Shown here: in pieces, positions 9,895 through 20,111 of the stretch
Layout: each line of letters opens with the position of its first letter
How positions within the stretch are numbered: the stretch's first letter is position 1
NCBI GenBank assembly: GCA_001661515.1
Contig: LUVW01000033.1
Span: 233,695-265,184 of the forward strand
From: Capniomyces stellatus
Taxonomy: Eukaryota; Kickxellomycota; Harpellomycetes; Harpellales; Legeriomycetaceae
Reading direction: 5' to 3'
DNA length: 31,490 bases
Program-made: the position numbers and the translations under genes
The notes under the pieces: generated by a model
The model's input: the letters and a program-made list of their open reading frames with translations, nothing else
The model's database searches: none
Told to the model about the DNA's origin: nothing

Positions 9895-10495
9895 AAAGGT
9901 TCTATTTGCTTGGCTTTGTAATAAGATAGTGTTGTGCTTTTTATCAGTGATTAATTGATTTGCATTTGTAATTGGCGAATATGCTTAACGCCAATCAGCT
10001 GTTTGACTGCTGGGAGGTTTTTTTTTATCTAATGCTGTTGGCTTTTTTTTTATTTGTTTATTTTTTTTTAAAAAAAGCTGGCTATTGCAAAAGTGTTTGG
10101 TGGATTTGTGAGAAATAGATTTTCCACTACTATCTCGGCTATTTATTTAGCAACTATTTTGCTTCGGTTTTCAATCTTTATAATGATGATTTTGAGTGAT
10201 ATTGACATAGATAAGAGGTGTATAAAGAGGAAGGATATACGTTAGTGGTGGCAATTAGTTGGACTTTGCTAATCCGGTTGAAAAGATTTGCTTCTTTTTG
10301 ATATTTTCTTTGTTATAAATAGTAGGACAACTAGATGAAATCGGTATATTTAACAATGTAAGACAAAAACAAAGAGAACAACAATGATTGAACCTGCTGA
10401 TTGAATAGTGTTGGTGATGTTTTTTTTTTTATGTTGATGAATGGTTTTTAATTCTAGTTGTTTAAGCATTGGAGGTTCCAAAGTGTGTGACTTTT

Positions 10496-10636
10496 TACCT
10501 GATTCGAAACTATTTGCTTAATAGTAGAAAAGTTGCCTTTGCAATATATCACGCTGGTTGTATGTAAAGGCCAGTTTGCCAGCTTGGTAAAATGGGCTAA
10601 AAGGAATTTTATATAGGCACAATTTAATTTATTCAA
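10496..10636 (-). other. Possible upstream exon on the minus strand
   Basis: Minus strand is open from about 10636 and ends in residues CKGNFSTIKQIVSNQ immediately before a consensus splice donor (CAG|GTAAAAAG, intron start about 10498). It could belong with the exon-like ORF at 9658-9894, but no joining exon was found and no family is recognised. Confidence 0.2.
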
Positions 10637-10669
10637 TAAAAAAATAGCCTAGTTCAAAATTTGCAAAGC

Positions 10670-11160
10670 AATTAGGTAAAGGGAAAAAATAAAATAAAGA
10701 AAATAGTGAAGGAAATGGAAAAGAAATATTGGACCTTAGGATTAATTATAGATAATGATTGTTGCGTTTGTAGATGGTAAGAAGTGGAAAGAAATTGATG
10801 AGGATAGAAAAAAAAAGAAAAAAAATTGGTAAAGACCAAGTAAATTGGGACCATTTCAATAAAATAAAAAACAAATAAATTTGGATTAGACAATCACAAG
10901 TTTAATATTACCAATTTGGAATGCAAAACGAGTGATTTGAGAAAGAACTATAAAAAGAAATAGACAATAGGTGTAAGAGGTAACATAACAAAAGGCAAGG
11001 GAAAAAGAAGAAAAAAAACAAGGAAAAAGAAAATAAGACGAATAGCAAAAAACGATAGGGCAAAGTAGGAGAAAAGGAGAAAAGATAATTTAAACAAGAG
11101 AATAGGCGGGAAAACGATTAAGTTGGGTAAAATAAAGAAAAACTTTACAAGCTTGAACGG
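10670..11160 (+). other. Purine-rich (A/G), C-poor tract
   Basis: The plus strand is dominated by A and G with very few C or T over roughly 500 bp, with recurrent AAAGAAAA and GGAAAAAG-type words. A second such stretch runs from about 11330 to the CSC1-like ATG. It could be a promoter/5' UTR with nucleosome-depleting poly-purine character. Confidence 0.5.
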
Positions 11161-11677
11161 TGAAGTGGATTTCCGCAGTGTTTTTATTCCTTTATTTCGT
11201 TTCTCTCATTTTTTTTTTTACCCTTATAACATACCACCTAGACATTTATATATTGCGCCAAGTATTTTTCGAGTTATACTTGGACTTTGACTATATTTTC
11301 TTCTAAACAACAAGAGATTAAATGCATAAGAAAGTGTTGTAGTAGCCAAGAAAGAAAGAAGGAATTATAGAGCCAAGAAAGAAGGAAAGAAAGAGAGTGT
11401 GTATGTGTTTGGTGTATATATTAAGCTAAAAGTAACAATACTCAACTTTAAAAGAGAACAAGGTTGTTTCCAGTCCAAGAAAGAGGAAAGGAAATAAAAG
11501 GGAGGAAACTAGCAGATAAAGGATAGTTAGCGAGAAAAAGGGTATATATATATATATAGATAAACGAATAAGGGGGTGCTCGGTATAACGGTCGATAGAT
11601 ATAATAGATAATAATATAATAGGATTGAGTCGAATTGAATTCGGTATAATCCAAAGCAACAGAATAAAAGGAAAAGA

Positions 11678-14600
11678 ATGAGTTCAGGAGGAAATGGGGG
11701 GGTTGGAATATTGGATGGGATATTCACGGACAAGATGCAGGGGGCAAAGAACAACTTGACGCTAGTGGCGTTGCTGCGGCAGGCGGGAGTGTTTACGGGA
11801 ATAGTGATAGGGGTTTTGTTGTTGTTCGTGGTACTGCGGCCAAACAATGGGGCGATATATGCACGGCGGTACAAGAGTCTTAGCAGCGAGCGGAGGGCGC
11901 CGAAGCTGAGTCGGGAGATGTTTGGATTTTTTGGAAAGTTTTACAAGATCAGCGATTCGGAGGTGCTGCGGGTGGTTGGGGTGGATGGGTATATGTTTTT
12001 GAGGTTTATGAGGAGTTGTTTTGTGCAGGTGGCGGTGATGGGGGTGTTTGGGGTGGGGGTGATAATTCCGGTTGGGTACTCGCACGGGAACAACGACTTT
12101 GTGGCGCAGGGGGGAGTGATGGGGTTCCGGTGTCTGTACCTGACGATGTACCACATTGACAAGTTGCACGTGTACTTTGTACACATAACTTTTGCGTACT
12201 TGTACACGATGTTATTTCTGTACCTGATGTACAAGGGGGTGGAGGAGTACAAGGAGGTGCGGAGACAGCACCATAGCAGCGAAAAGTACCAGATGCGGGC
12301 GAGTTCAAGGAGTGTGATGCTGACAAACATTCCGCGGGAGTTGCAGGAGGACGGGCGGCTGAGGGAGTTTGTGGGTCAGATCAGCGGGAGCAGGGAGGGG
12401 ATAGTGGAGGGAAACGTGGCGAGGAGTCTGGGGGATCTGCCAAAGTTGGTGGAGGAGCACGACACAAAGGTGCGGAAGCTGGAGCAGGAGCTGCAGTCGT
12501 ACCTGGTAAGACTGGAGAAAAACGGCGGGGCGGCGCGGCCAACTCAGCAGGAGTCTGGGCGGACAGTGGACAGGATCAAGAGCTACGAGAAGAGCATCAG
12601 TGGGCTGGAGATTGCGATCAAGGTGGCGAGGGAGCAGATCAAAAAGTTTGGGCCAACGAACGTGGGATTTGTGGTGTACCGGTCGGTGGAGGAGAGCGAG
12701 CAGGCACTGCAGCTGATCAATGACAGGAGCAGCAGCGAGCGACTTAAAGTGAAGTTCCAGAAGGCGCCAAAGCCAGTTGATATTATCTGGGAAAACGCGA
12801 TGATGGACCCGGAGAAACGTGGGAAGAGAAAGTGGGTGGCGCGCGGGGCCAGCCTGGCGTTTATCCTGGTGAGTTTTATCCCAGTAACAACAATTGCGTT
12901 TTTTTCAGATGCAGCCAATGTCAAGAATCTATGGCCTGGCTCGGTGCTGTTTAGCGAGGACTCGGGGCCGTTTGTGTACTTTTGGCAGTACCTGCTTATG
13001 CCGATGGTTCTGATTGGGTACACGCTGACCCTGCCTAGCGTGTTCCGCCGAATCAGCCGGTTCCAGGGAACGATGACGGCCAGTGCAATTGAACGGTCGG
13101 TGTGCAAGAAAATGTACCTTTTTTACGTCCTCACCAACCTGATTGTGTTTACCGTCACCGGCATGTTTTTTGAAATAGCCGCCAAGAAGTCCAACGCCGG
13201 CGAGGTCATCATCGGCGTTCCTGTTGCCCTGACCAGAGCCCTCAACTTCAACAGTCAGTTCTGGACCAGTTACATCACCCTCAAGGCGCTTACCGGTTCC
13301 TTTGAGGTCATCCAGCCTGTGTCGCTGATCAAGATTTTCCTGCGCAGGTACACCCGGATCCTGACCCCCCGCGAGCTGTACGACCTGACTTTCCCGCAGG
13401 ACTTCAACATTGCCCCAGCCTACTCCCTGTACATCTGGCTCTTCACCGTGTGCATGCTGTACGCGGTGTACACCCCCCTCATCTCTGTCTTTGGAATCGC
13501 CTGTTTTGGCCTTGCGTACATTGTACACAAGTACAATTTGCTGTACGTCTACTACACAAAGACCGAAACCGTCGGCCAGATGTACTTGATTGCCATCCGC
13601 CGCATGTGTTTTGCCACCGTGTTTTTCCAGTTGTACCTGGCCTATGCCATGTACATCCGCTACGGCGAGTTTTCTCAGTCCCGAACCCCGTGCTATTCGC
13701 TGGTTCCGCTGCCCATCATCACCATTTTGTTTTTTGTGTACCTGAACTACAGGCTGGAACAAGCCCCAGTCCAGACTCTTGTACCTGCTGGCACTACTGG
13801 AGCTGCTGGAGTTGATCCTGTGTCTGGTCCAAGGCCCGATGGTACTGTGCTTTCTAGCCGCTACCTGCACCCTGTTCTTGTCACTCCGCTGCTGGTTCCT
13901 GTTGTTATGAAGAAGTTTGTTGACATGGCCTCCCAGGTTTATGGCGGCCAGGTCCAGGCGTACAGTGGGCTCAACACACGTGACCTGGACATTGAAAACA
14001 TCCAAGCCACTCCAGACTCTTTTTCCACTGCCAATCCCCACCCCAACGAGTACGAAATGAACCAGTTTTCCGACCAAAAATCCTACTCCCACCTCAACAA
14101 CAAAATCCCCGACAGTGTAAACAGCTCCACTATTTCTCTGAACCATGCTGGCAATCTCGATCCTGGCACCGGTTACTCTAAGTCTCATCCCTCTGCACTC
14201 CCACATCACCCAAACAACAACAACGTTAACCATGTCTATGGTCGTCGTTATACTAATGAGGCTGATGCTGATGCTGATCCTTCCGAATTTTCATTTAGTG
14301 GTTTTAACAATAACTCGGATTACTCTATAAATCGCTACAACAAAACTTCAAACATTCATAACCAACATGATCATTACTATTCTCAAAACAACCAATATGA
14401 AAACCATTACGGCAACCAATATGACAATCAATACGACAATAACCACTATACTAGACAATATGACAATGAACAGTACAATAGACAATACAACAATGAACAG
14501 TATAATGAACAGTACAATGAACAGTACAGCGAACAGTACAACGCTCGCTATAACCAAGTCACAGCCAATCAAAACACTAGCAATCCTAACAACCCAACTG

Positions 14601-14722
14601 TTCGTCATGACAGACCCGATGTCAACCTTACTGTGCCTCACACCTATAATCCTCCAAACTACAACGAGTACTTGGAAAACAAACAAAACGTCAAACAGAA
14701 CAGGCTGATGCGCAAGAAATAG
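11678..14722 (+). CDS. CSC1/OSCA/TMEM63 family (DUF221, RSN1/PHM7-like) cation channel protein
   Basis: A single exon of 1014 codons. This family forms osmosensitive or mechanosensitive cation channels or lipid scramblase-like membrane proteins in the plasma membrane or ER (family knowledge). The N-terminal RSN1_TM part has membrane segments at about 36-53, 115-134 and 168-185. The cytosolic PHM7_cyt domain (about 190-385) shows the paired motifs SVMLTNIPRELQ and NVGFVVYRSVEESEQAL plus PKPVDIIWEN before the next membrane span. The 7TM core runs from about 391 to 700 (ASLAFILVSFIPVTTIAFF at the start; FQGTMTASAIERS and ALTGSFEVIQPVSL are typical internal motifs). After about residue 720 the tail is disordered, with a Tyr/Asn/Gln-rich repeat at about 905-956. 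Base use changes inside the gene: the first half is G-rich, the part after about 13130 C-rich. The whole gene is much more GC-rich than its surroundings. Confidence 0.93.
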   Translation: MSSGGNGGVGILDGIFTDKMQGAKNNLTLVALLRQAGVFTGIVIGVLLLFVVLRPNNGAIYARRYKSLSSERRAPKLSREMFGFFGKFYKISDSEVLRVVGVDGYMFLRFMRSCFVQVAVMGVFGVGVIIPVGYSHGNNDFVAQGGVMGFRCLYLTMYHIDKLHVYFVHITFAYLYTMLFLYLMYKGVEEYKEVRRQHHSSEKYQMRASSRSVMLTNIPRELQEDGRLREFVGQISGSREGIVEGNVARSLGDLPKLVEEHDTKVRKLEQELQSYLVRLEKNGGAARPTQQESGRTVDRIKSYEKSISGLEIAIKVAREQIKKFGPTNVGFVVYRSVEESEQALQLINDRSSSERLKVKFQKAPKPVDIIWENAMMDPEKRGKRKWVARGASLAFILVSFIPVTTIAFFSDAANVKNLWPGSVLFSEDSGPFVYFWQYLLMPMVLIGYTLTLPSVFRRISRFQGTMTASAIERSVCKKMYLFYVLTNLIVFTVTGMFFEIAAKKSNAGEVIIGVPVALTRALNFNSQFWTSYITLKALTGSFEVIQPVSLIKIFLRRYTRILTPRELYDLTFPQDFNIAPAYSLYIWLFTVCMLYAVYTPLISVFGIACFGLAYIVHKYNLLYVYYTKTETVGQMYLIAIRRMCFATVFFQLYLAYAMYIRYGEFSQSRTPCYSLVPLPIITILFFVYLNYRLEQAPVQTLVPAGTTGAAGVDPVSGPRPDGTVLSSRYLHPVLVTPLLVPVVMKKFVDMASQVYGGQVQAYSGLNTRDLDIENIQATPDSFSTANPHPNEYEMNQFSDQKSYSHLNNKIPDSVNSSTISLNHAGNLDPGTGYSKSHPSALPHHPNNNNVNHVYGRRYTNEADADADPSEFSFSGFNNNSDYSINRYNKTSNIHNQHDHYYSQNNQYENHYGNQYDNQYDNNHYTRQYDNEQYNRQYNNEQYNEQYNEQYSEQYNARYNQVTANQNTSNPNNPTVRHDRPDVNLTVPHTYNPPNYNEYLENKQNVKQNRLMRKK
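14390..14545 (+). repeat. QYDN/EQYN tandem repeats in CSC1-like C-tail
   Basis: Imperfect 12-bp units (for example GAACAGTACAAT) encode QYDN, RQYN and EQYN tetrapeptides. This makes a Tyr-rich, Asn/Gln-rich, prion-like low-complexity tail segment inside the coding frame. Confidence 0.85.
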
Positions 14723-15737
14723 ATCGATTTTCCATTTTACTACCGCTTTTTTTTTTTAGCACGGGATTTCGTTCCTTAGTTTTGTTTCTAACTTTGATCA
14801 GTTGACTAGTTTAAATCATCTCTAATTTAATATGTTTCTTTTTTTCCATCGATTGAATAGACTTTGAGATTAGCCAATCAAATGTTTGGATTAAATTAAA
14901 TACAATTTACCACTTTGAGTTTTTTTATAACTACCAGCTGTAATTTCCCGACAAGGCTTTAGCATCGCGACTCTTTAAATGGGTCACTTTAATGTATTGT
15001 CCATAATAAATTTACTAACAAACATTATAAATTGCTTTAGGTTTATTCGCACTATAAAGATCGAGTTTTCCACAGTTTGCTGATTTTTTATCCACTTTTA
15101 ATGAATTACCAACTTTTATTTTCTTTCAATTAATATTCGAGTTTGGGCTTATTTCAATTCATATTTCCGAGTAAATTAGTCAAGAGCAGAGTGGAGTTAC
15201 TGATTTGTTTAAAATCCAAAATCCGCGAATTTGTAAATTCAAAGCATAGAGTTGGTTGGTTTCATGGTATAGTTTTAGTCAGTGATGTGAAAACGAAAAT
15301 TTTCGCAATTCAAAATTAATTAAAATTAACCCTAAATTTACAAGTGTGAAATAAAACTAGATTTGGAGTGGCAAACGTTTTGAGTGATAGTTTAAATTGT
15401 TTAATTTTATAACATTCCTTACATTTTCTTGGCCAAAGTCAACAATAGTTGATATCAAACAAAAAGCTACAAAAGTAATATTGTCAAGTTTGTTTTTTTT
15501 ACTACAATTCAATCTAAATTCTAAAACATGTTGGTCTACCTTCCTATGCTCTAATATCCTTTAATTTACATATTTAACTTATTATCAGATTCCTATCATA
15601 AACATCAAATTATCTCACAGGCCAACTCGACTTTAAACCCATACTCGAACCAAAAAGGAAAAACAAATAAATATTTTTTGGTTTTACAACTTTAGTACTA
15701 ATTCAAATATAGTTCTTGGCCAGCATAACTTGTACAA
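14723..15737. other. Intergenic region
   Basis: About 1 kb of AT-rich spacer with T-runs; it should contain the CSC1-like 3' UTR and P450 promoter. No gene, RNA or repeat recognised. Confidence 0.6.
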
Positions 15738-17375
15738 ATGAGAGCATTTTCGGTTTTAAAAAATCATGTTAAGGTCAATTATAGAAAATCAAAGCTAAAA
15801 AGAAGGACCCAATTAGCGATGGAAATAGTAGTCAAATACCGCTCGTTTGTGGCATGTCTTGCGATAGCCTTCCTCATCAACTACGAAATTTTAGGCTTGT
15901 TCGTCGATTGCAGTGCATACAGAGCAGAACATCTCATACTACTATCGCTCCTAAAGGTGCTGGTGCTGGGCACCTTGTTTGTCAAAGTTCTTGTAGCCGG
16001 AGTAAGAGATATAATTAAATCCGCGGCTATACCTTACGGGATCAAAAAGGTTGATCCAGCTAGCGTGAATGACAGCGAGATGGTGAAAAATTCAAGAACA
16101 AATACTGGGATGCAGAAGCTAAACAACGCTGCATTCAGGACACAGTCAACAGTTAATAGCGTTATAGTCGGTGGAGCGTTCGCAATGGAGTACATGTCAT
16201 ACCCAAACTCAACACTTAACGTTTCTAAAGCTCAACTGGAATGCACACCATTCTTTAACAACTTTCTGAATGGAATCAACTGGAAATACGCACAATACAC
16301 TCGAATAATGGTATATTACACGTCCACAGTTGATCTAGCCGAGTCAATAGACTCGTGCCAACTTTTAATCGAAAGGCAAATCGACGCATCTTTGTACACA
16401 ATCGGGAAGCTGGACAAGGTTGGTGGAGTGGAGCTGTACGAAGTGTTTAGCTTTTTCAAGGACATTATGACCCTGGCGGTATCGATACGATACTTTGGTA
16501 TTGATTCGATCAGAGACCGTGACCTGAAGGACGGAGTTAAGAGGTCGATCAACAAATTGTTTGCAAAAAACATCCGTGACCAACTTATTAGTATCGACAC
16601 ACAGTACGAGCTTTTTGGGACAAGCTATATTTCCTACTTTCTAGATATCGAAACCAAGCGGAGAAAGTACCTTCCTGAAAATACCAAGCCACGGGACATT
16701 ATCCAGTTTTTGGTTGAGAATTCAAGTCTTTTTGACTTAACACAAATATATCTCCTGTCCCACTCATTACAAATAGCAATGGAGACGGGCGCACTTATCC
16801 TTTCTATCAGACTGCACAATATCCTAATCGACATTTCTAAACGCCCACACGTTTACAATGACCTGTCTGACGAACAGACCAGCCTGATGGAAAAACACGG
16901 TGCCCAAATAGACTACAGTCTCCTTGACGAGATGGTGGTGTTGGATGCTGTGATGAAGGAGACGAGCAGACTTGCTGGTTCGGTCAAGTTTATTTCTAGA
17001 TACACAACAACAGACGTGGTTTTATCCAATGGCGTCACTTTGCCAAAAAACAGCTACGTATCATTCAATGCATTTACACACAACAGAGACAAGTCAATGT
17101 TTGGCAATACCTCAAATGAATTCGACTACAAAAGACACATCAACTCAGACACCAAATTGATAGACATCTCGCTTGGTAACCTTATTTGGGGCGCTGGCCC
17201 AAGAGCATGCCTAGCTAGGGAGTACTCTGTTGCAATAATGAAACTAACCATAGCCACAATCATACGGAGGTACCATGTCACCATCCAGCCCGTTTCAAAG
17301 GATTTCAACCACATCTCCATCCTGAGCGATCTAACCAAGCATAGTGGAGTGTATTTGAAACCCCGGCAGAAATAG
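15738..17375 (+). CDS. Cytochrome P450 monooxygenase
   Basis: Heme-thiolate monooxygenase, 545 aa, a single exon. N-terminal membrane anchor at about residues 35-60 (FVACLAIAFLINYEILGLF) after a basic segment, so ER membrane orientation is expected. The heme loop is WGAGPRACLA, with the Cys ligand at residue 491; it fits F-x2-G-x-R-x-C-x-G except W for F and A for the last G. The K-helix ExxR is E408-T-S-R411. The I-helix retains Glu-Thr (IAMETG) but lacks the usual AGxxT glycine. The PERF region reads FDYKRH rather than FxPxRF/W. Substrate cannot be told; it may be a lineage-specific P450. No redox partner gene is nearby. Frame and length are intact, so it is probably functional. Confidence 0.9.
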   Translation: MRAFSVLKNHVKVNYRKSKLKRRTQLAMEIVVKYRSFVACLAIAFLINYEILGLFVDCSAYRAEHLILLSLLKVLVLGTLFVKVLVAGVRDIIKSAAIPYGIKKVDPASVNDSEMVKNSRTNTGMQKLNNAAFRTQSTVNSVIVGGAFAMEYMSYPNSTLNVSKAQLECTPFFNNFLNGINWKYAQYTRIMVYYTSTVDLAESIDSCQLLIERQIDASLYTIGKLDKVGGVELYEVFSFFKDIMTLAVSIRYFGIDSIRDRDLKDGVKRSINKLFAKNIRDQLISIDTQYELFGTSYISYFLDIETKRRKYLPENTKPRDIIQFLVENSSLFDLTQIYLLSHSLQIAMETGALILSIRLHNILIDISKRPHVYNDLSDEQTSLMEKHGAQIDYSLLDEMVVLDAVMKETSRLAGSVKFISRYTTTDVVLSNGVTLPKNSYVSFNAFTHNRDKSMFGNTSNEFDYKRHINSDTKLIDISLGNLIWGAGPRACLAREYSVAIMKLTIATIIRRYHVTIQPVSKDFNHISILSDLTKHSGVYLKPRQK

Positions 17376-17926
17376 CAGCTACCACATACAAGTTTTTCAA
17401 AGTTTGTTGGCTTTGATGGTTTTAGTATTACTATTATCGCCTTTTAGTATTTTGTATTACGGAGTATAGCTGTAGTTGTAATTGGAATTAGAATTGTTGT
17501 TCTAGCTGTAGCTGTAACTGTAACTGTAACAGCAAGTGTAAATAAAAGCAAGTAAAATGCTATCTATCTATATGTGTACATTTGAACCAATAATAGCGAC
17601 GTTGAATAGGCTGTCTCAATGGCGCAATTGTCAGACAAGGCGTGCAACTAGATGATTTGGATTTGATAGAATCCCGGTTGGCAGCTTCTTTGTGACAAAC
17701 CAGTAACAGGTTATCTTCTTTAAATGCGGTAGTAGTATCTCTGTATCACGCCCCAACAGTTTATTTCTAAGCAAGCACAGTCAGCTGCTTTATCTGGTCC
17801 TGCTATTGACGGATAGCGCTGGAGGTAGACTATACACGCGACATTCAAACCATTTTAACCCAATTCATGTTTACCAATAGAGCCTGCTATTTCTATAACA
17901 GAAAGTCCCAAGGCTTATACTGTTGC

Positions 17927-17974
17927 AGTCTGTAGTCTGTAGTCTGTAGTTTGTAGTCTGTAGTCTGTAGTCTG
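17927..17974. repeat. 7-bp tandem repeat (GTCTGTA)n
   Basis: About seven units of AGTCTGT with one C-to-T variant; no coding role. Confidence 0.9.
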
Positions 17975-18323
17975 CAATTCGAGTATTATGAAGCAGGAAT
18001 GTTGAATAGGGCTGACTACGTTTTTGTGACTAGGATGAGGTTTAGGGCGTGCGGATGGTGGGTGTAGTTAAAGTGCCAATCCAACACAATCAGGAATTGC
18101 AATGTTTGGTTCAAATTTTGTGGACTGGAGCACATCGTCGTGGGTCAAAAGGTTTCAACTGTTGCAAACAGGAGTGATTTGTGACCAAAAAAAGTGTATC
18201 ACGATTTAGACTACTGAACCACTCGGTAAATACTATTTTTATCAATTCTGGCGCCAGAATAGCACAAAAAATATATATACACAAATCTTTTAGGCTGATT
18301 AGGAGAATCAAAACTTTTAGACA

Positions 18324-18378
18324 TCAAGGAGTCAAGGAGTCAAGGAGTCAAGGAGTCAAGGAGTCAAGGAGTCAAGGA
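18324..18378. repeat. 8-bp tandem repeat (GGAGTCAA)n
   Basis: About seven near-perfect units of TCAAGGAG. An open frame passes through it but no protein is supported. Confidence 0.9.
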
Positions 18379-18586
18379 TCATTCTTCATACTTTCTTTTC
18401 TGTTGATATGGCGTATCTGCATTTGGCTAGAACAGATTTTGACAATATCCCGTGCTGTATACCCCAACTAGTCACTTGGTTTCAAGGGAGGCTCTGTAGA
18501 AGACTTGGTGGAGGTTTAGCAAATAAAAGTTGGAGGTTGGGTCCAAACAAAGATAGATGTCACAGGTGGCATGATATACAAAGCCA

Positions 18587-18841
18587 ATGAGCCTATTCGC
18601 TTTAGCTACTGCTCTCCTTTCACTTCCCGAGTTGGGATTTGAGGATGGTCTTTTCTCTGCCCTATCGCAAAACTGGTTGTTCTTTTTCTCAACATATCTG
18701 ATTTTATGTTGGGAGAGTATTATTCAGAAAGGGAAAATACGAATTCCCCCAGTTAAAATTGAATTAAAAAAAAAGCCCAGCAATGCACTTAGTTCTAGCA
18801 GCCAAAGTTTGGAAAAGCATTCAAACAGTTTATTTTTGTAG
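18587..18841 (+). CDS. Doubtful small hypothetical ORF
   Basis: 84 codons from ATG. The first 47 residues are hydrophobic (leader-like start, then NWLFFFSTYLILCW), followed by a Lys/Ser-rich tail. No family recognised. It overlaps the end of another 60-codon ORF by one base step (ATGA) and lies in repeat-rich spacer. It could be a small membrane protein or chance. Confidence 0.2.
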   Translation: MSLFALATALLSLPELGFEDGLFSALSQNWLFFFSTYLILCWESIIQKGKIRIPPVKIELKKKPSNALSSSSQSLEKHSNSLFL

Positions 18842-19219
18842 ATGTGTAAATTTGCAGCGTGACAATCGATTGTACTTTGTTTATTTTTTGCGAAAAAATG
18901 ACCAAAGAGAATCAGTAGTTGTAATGAAAAATTGAGAGTGACCATAAATGGCCATCAGCAATAAAGCGCGCTAGGCAGAGTATTTACAGATAAAAGTGTG
19001 ACCCAGATAGCAATTCAAAGTTAAAAATATAATATACAATAAAACAAACAAATAAATAGAATATACAGAGCATACAATATAATATAGAACATGATATACA
19101 ATATGGTGGTATGAAGTAGAATAATACACAGTAGGATGTGCTGTATTATGAAGAATAAGTCTTAGAGAGTAAGTGCAAGTTCAAACCTGTGTTTTCAGAA
19201 ATCAGAATACAAATATGGG

Positions 19220-19227
19220 TATAAAAG
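19220..19227 (+). promoter_or_regulatory. TATA box of the Thr-dipeptide protein gene
   Basis: TATAAAAG lies 81 bp before the ATG at 19301, a suitable distance for a short 5' UTR. Among the best TATA-to-ATG spacings in the window, which suits a strongly or conditionally expressed surface protein. Confidence 0.6.
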
Positions 19228-19300
19228 AGGCGGGTTTTCAGGACCAAACAGCCAAAAAAACAAAACTTACACTGTTATTCAGTAATCAAATACATCAACC

Positions 19301-20041
19301 ATGAAGTTTATAATCAAGTTTGTAGCATTTATGCCTTTGATCAGCTATGTGCTGTCAGGATCTGTAGATATCAACGACAAATCTGTTGGGGTATTGGCGA
19401 GATCTATAGCAGAGACCAAAACAGTTTTAAAAACAAAAACAAGGCACAGCACCACATACACAACGATTGTAAGAACCAAAACCAGAACTGAGACCCAGAT
19501 AGAAACTGAGACCGAGACCCAGACCAGTACTGAAATTGAATCTCAAACTGAAACTGAAACTCAGACCGAGACCGAGACCGAGACCGAGACTGAGACCGAG
19601 ACCGAGACTGAGACTGAGACTGAAACTGAAACTGATACTGAGACCCAAACTGAGACCGAGACTGAGACTAGTACCGAGACCGAAACCGAGACTCAAACTG
19701 AGACTGAAACTGATACTGAGACCGAGACTGAGACCGAGACTGAGACCGAGACCGAAACCGAGACCCAAACTGAGACTCAAACTGAGACTGAGACTGAGAC
19801 CGAGACCGAGACTGAGACTGAAACCCAGACTAGTACTGAAACCGAAACCGAGACTCAAACTGAGACTGATACTGAGACTGATACTGAGACCGAGACTGAG
19901 ACCGAGACTGAGACCGAGACTGAGACCGAGACTGAGACCGAGACCGAAACCGAAACCGAGACCGAGACTAGTACCGAGACCGAAACCGAGACTCAAACTG
20001 AGACTGAAACTGATACTGAGACCGAGACTGAGACCGAGACN

Positions 20042-20111
<70 letters not shown>

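Larger units (their letters stand above)
9407..11677. other. Long intergenic region between RPN5 and the CSC1-like gene
   Basis: About 2.3 kb of AT-rich sequence. It holds the minus-strand exon-like ORF 9658-9894, a minus-strand open stretch at about 10496-10636 ending at a good donor (AATCAG|GTAAAAAG), T-runs at 10019-10075, and a strikingly C-poor, purine-rich plus strand at about 10670-11160 and 11330-11677 upstream of the CSC1-like gene. A (TA)n tract lies at about 11544-11558. Confidence 0.5.
17376..19300. other. Repeat-rich intergenic region
   Basis: About 1.9 kb without a convincing gene. It holds CTGTAA/GCTGTA-type short repeats at about 17465-17535, the 7-bp and 8-bp minisatellites at 17927-17974 and 18324-18378, and two small plus-strand ORFs (18408-18590, 60 aa; 18587-18841, 84 aa). 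The promoter of the Thr-dipeptide gene is at the right end. Confidence 0.5.

Noticed and set aside
12929..14233. 434-codon open frame on the minus strand
   Set aside because: It lies entirely antisense to the CSC1-like gene, whose plus-strand protein has clear family motifs; the antisense product is Val/Gly/His-rich with no recognisable domain. GC-rich third positions remove antisense stops.
18324..18378. CRISPR-like array
   Set aside because: It is a head-to-tail 8-bp repeat with no spacers, in a eukaryotic genome.
18100..19200. tRNA B-box-like words (GTTCAAA near 18109 and 19178)
   Set aside because: No matching A-box at the right distance, no cloverleaf and no acceptor stem could be drawn.
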